Source of the DNA: Streptomyces sp. NRRL B-24484
GTDB taxonomy: Bacteria; Actinomycetota; Actinomycetes; Streptomycetales; Streptomycetaceae
Direction of reading: 5' to 3'
Length of the DNA stretch: 21,040 nucleotides
NCBI RefSeq assembly: GCF_000717715.1
Contig: NZ_JOAI01000074.1
Location: 1-21,040, forward strand
Below the pieces are notes generated by a model, which was not told the origin of the DNA, ran no database searches, and saw only the letters and a list, made by a program, of their open reading frames with translations. Made by a program: the position numbers and the translations under genes. Numbering within the stretch: position 1 is the stretch's first letter; each line of letters begins with the position of its first letter. This document shows, piece by piece, positions 20,044 through 21,040 of the stretch.

Positions 20044-20113
20044 CGATCGAGTGGCCGGGAGGGGCGCCAACCCCTTCCGACATGAGAAGCATACCACAAT
20101 ATGGCACCGTTTT
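20044..20113 (-). promoter_or_regulatory. Conserved promoter-hairpin element, copy 16
   Basis: Drives 19530-20024 and two further genes. -10 TATGCT at 20088-20093. Hairpin about 20054-20079, with one A-C mismatch. It starts directly beside the terminator hairpin of the upstream gene (20114-20150). Confidence 0.88.
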
Positions 20114-20150
20114 GTGGTGTGCCCGGACGCCACGCGGCCGGGCACACCAC
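20114..20150 (-). terminator. 13-bp hairpin after the 20153-20752 gene
   Basis: A perfect 13-bp stem (20114-20126 with 20138-20150) and an 11-base loop, 2 bases past the stop and directly adjacent to promoter copy 16. Confidence 0.65.
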
Positions 20151-20152
20151 CC

Positions 20153-20752
20153 CTACCGGGCCGCGGCCGCCAACCGGGCCACATCCGCCGGCGACATGTC
20201 GACCGACCACACCCCCAGCCGCCGCCGCAGCCGCTCCCACTCGCGCCCCTGCACGTTCTGGACGTCCGCAACCGGCAGCGCCGGGCTGCCGCTGCGCGAC
20301 CACATCCCGGAACCCACCCGCCGGTTCTCGCAGCCGGCGTTCGGGCACGGCACGCCGTCGAACTTCGGGAGCGGACCGGCCCGGTACTCCTCGAACGACC
20401 GGCCGCGGCGGTCGAAACCGATCCGGATCGTCCCGCCCTCACGGAACGTCTCCACCGCCCGGCGGCACCACATGCACCATGCCGCGTGGGTGAACCGCGC
20501 CCCCGTGATAGACACCGTCCACCCTTCGCGGGTGACCTCGGGGAGCGGGGAGGGGAGCACCCCCAACTCCACGAAGGTCCGGCCGGGCTCCACCCCCCAC
20601 ACCACCGGCGGGACGGCGTGCCCGGACACGGTGGCCTGTCCGCTGCCCCGGCACTGGCCGTATGCCTCGACGGCGTACGGGGCATCGTGGGCGGCGGCCT
20701 GGTCGCCGTCGGCCTCGACGGGCAGGAAGCAGTGGGAGCAGCGAACGGACAC
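20153..20752 (-). CDS. Hypothetical Cys-rich protein, possible zinc ribbon
   Basis: A 199-residue protein with three Cys pairs: C5-SH-C8 at the N terminus, C93-MW-C96, and C136-PNAG-C141; C34 is single. The CxxC spacing suits zinc knuckles of a ribbon, and the middle (75-100, TREGWTVSITGARFTHAAWCMWC) resembles a treble-clef type fragment. The rest has ETFREGGTIRIGFDRRGRSFEEYRAG and a helical C terminus (REWERLRRRLGVWSVDMSPADVARLAAAAR). GTG at 20752 has GAGGAGG 6 nt upstream. No conserved element lies upstream (20753-20820), so it probably shares the transcript of the next gene. Confidence 0.8.
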   Translation of the reverse strand: MSVRCSHCFLPVEADGDQAAAHDAPYAVEAYGQCRGSGQATVSGHAVPPVVWGVEPGRTFVELGVLPSPLPEVTREGWTVSITGARFTHAAWCMWCRRAVETFREGGTIRIGFDRRGRSFEEYRAGPLPKFDGVPCPNAGCENRRVGSGMWSRSGSPALPVADVQNVQGREWERLRRRLGVWSVDMSPADVARLAAAAR

Positions 20753-20820
20753 GGGGTGCCTCCTCGGGCTGCCGGATCGGGGCCGGCTGGCTGGGTGGGG
20801 GTCGGATGGGACGGTTGGCG

Positions 20821-20853
20821 GGCTGCTGCGCCCCTCGGCGGGGCGCAGCAGCC
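20821..20853 (-). terminator. 14-bp hairpin after the partial right-edge gene
   Basis: A perfect 14-bp stem (20821-20834 with 20840-20853) and a 5-base loop, 9 bases past the stop of the partial gene. Confidence 0.65.
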
Positions 20854-20862
20854 GCATAGGGG

Positions 20863-21040
20863 TCAGACGTCGTAGCGGGGATCGAGCAACCGGCGGGCGG
20901 CCTGGCGGCTGTGCTCGGTCAGCCGCTCGCCCATGCGGATCCGGAACGCCCGAGCGGCGCCGAACGCCTGCTGAGCGGACTTGTCGCCCTGGGCGGCGCG
21001 GGCCAGCAGCACGACCAGGGGGTCGCGGTCGAGAAGCAGC
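20863..21040 (-). CDS. Hypothetical protein, C-terminal part, cut by the window edge
   Basis: The last 58 codons of a gene that begins beyond position 21040. The frame is open to the edge and reads LLLDRDPLVVLLARAAQGDK, then SAQQAFGAARAFRIRMGERL, then TEHSRQAARRLLDPRYDV, a helical, basic stretch ending at the TGA. The reading is supported by composition (strong G/C third positions) and by the 14-bp hairpin just after the stop. Function unknown. Confidence 0.65.
   Translation of the reverse strand, partial: LLLDRDPLVVLLARAAQGDKSAQQAFGAARAFRIRMGERLTEHSRQAARRLLDPRYDV

Noticed and set aside
545..20113. A superintegron of gene cassettes with attC-like sites.
   Set aside because: The repeats have hairpins, but they are at the 5' ends of genes with promoters attached, no attC core (GTTRRRY) is present since the GTTGGCG here ends in a pyrimidine too early, and no integrase is visible.
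545..20113. A CRISPR array.
   Set aside because: Repeats are separated by 0.6 to 2.9 kb holding genes, not by uniform short spacers.

Overview
The window comes from a very GC-rich actinobacterium, most likely a Streptomyces or a close relative, and from a mobile replicon (large plasmid, integrative element or phage-plasmid) rather than core chromosome. The basis is G/C-biased third codon positions, GTG and TTG starts next to good GGAGG-type ribosome sites, and a gene content dominated by small actinobacterial plasmid/phage families: a ParB-like protein, DUF3560, DUF3085, a phage GP88-type protein, a PAPS-reductase-like fragment and LPD29-like proteins. There is no housekeeping gene, rRNA or tRNA. 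The organism assignment is inference; no search was run.

Layout: I support 30 coding regions, all on the minus strand, so transcription runs from high to low coordinates. From the right edge: a partial gene (20863-21040), a Cys-rich protein, a three-gene unit (20024 down to 18434), a second three-gene unit containing a paralogue of 18434-19063, a unit with an LPD29-like gene, GP88 and a small companion, several one- or two-gene units of unknown function, an LPD29-like tandem pair (7765-9157), DUF3085 and DUF3560 genes, the large ParB-like gene (1545-3386), a possible winged-helix protein, and at the left edge a PAPS-reductase-like gene that looks truncated.

The outstanding feature is a conserved element of about 65-70 bp found 14 times in full and twice in part. 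Each sits at the head of a transcription unit, always in the same orientation. Read on the minus strand it has an extended -10 promoter (TGTGGTATGCT), then about 5 nt later (A/C)TGTCGG, then a GC hairpin with a conserved TTGGCG loop, then GGCCACTCGATC. The hairpin arms change in compensating ways between copies, the loop does not, and two natural variants keep only the hairpin or only the promoter. This suggests a shared promoter plus a structured 5' leader RNA that places more than a dozen dispersed units under one control.

Many genes are also followed, a few bases after the stop, by an individual perfect GC hairpin of 8-19 bp without a T tract. The region therefore reads as independently promoted units of one to three genes. 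Most proteins are unknown; several carry Cys clusters, and several carry a short LF or LFD motif near the N terminus.
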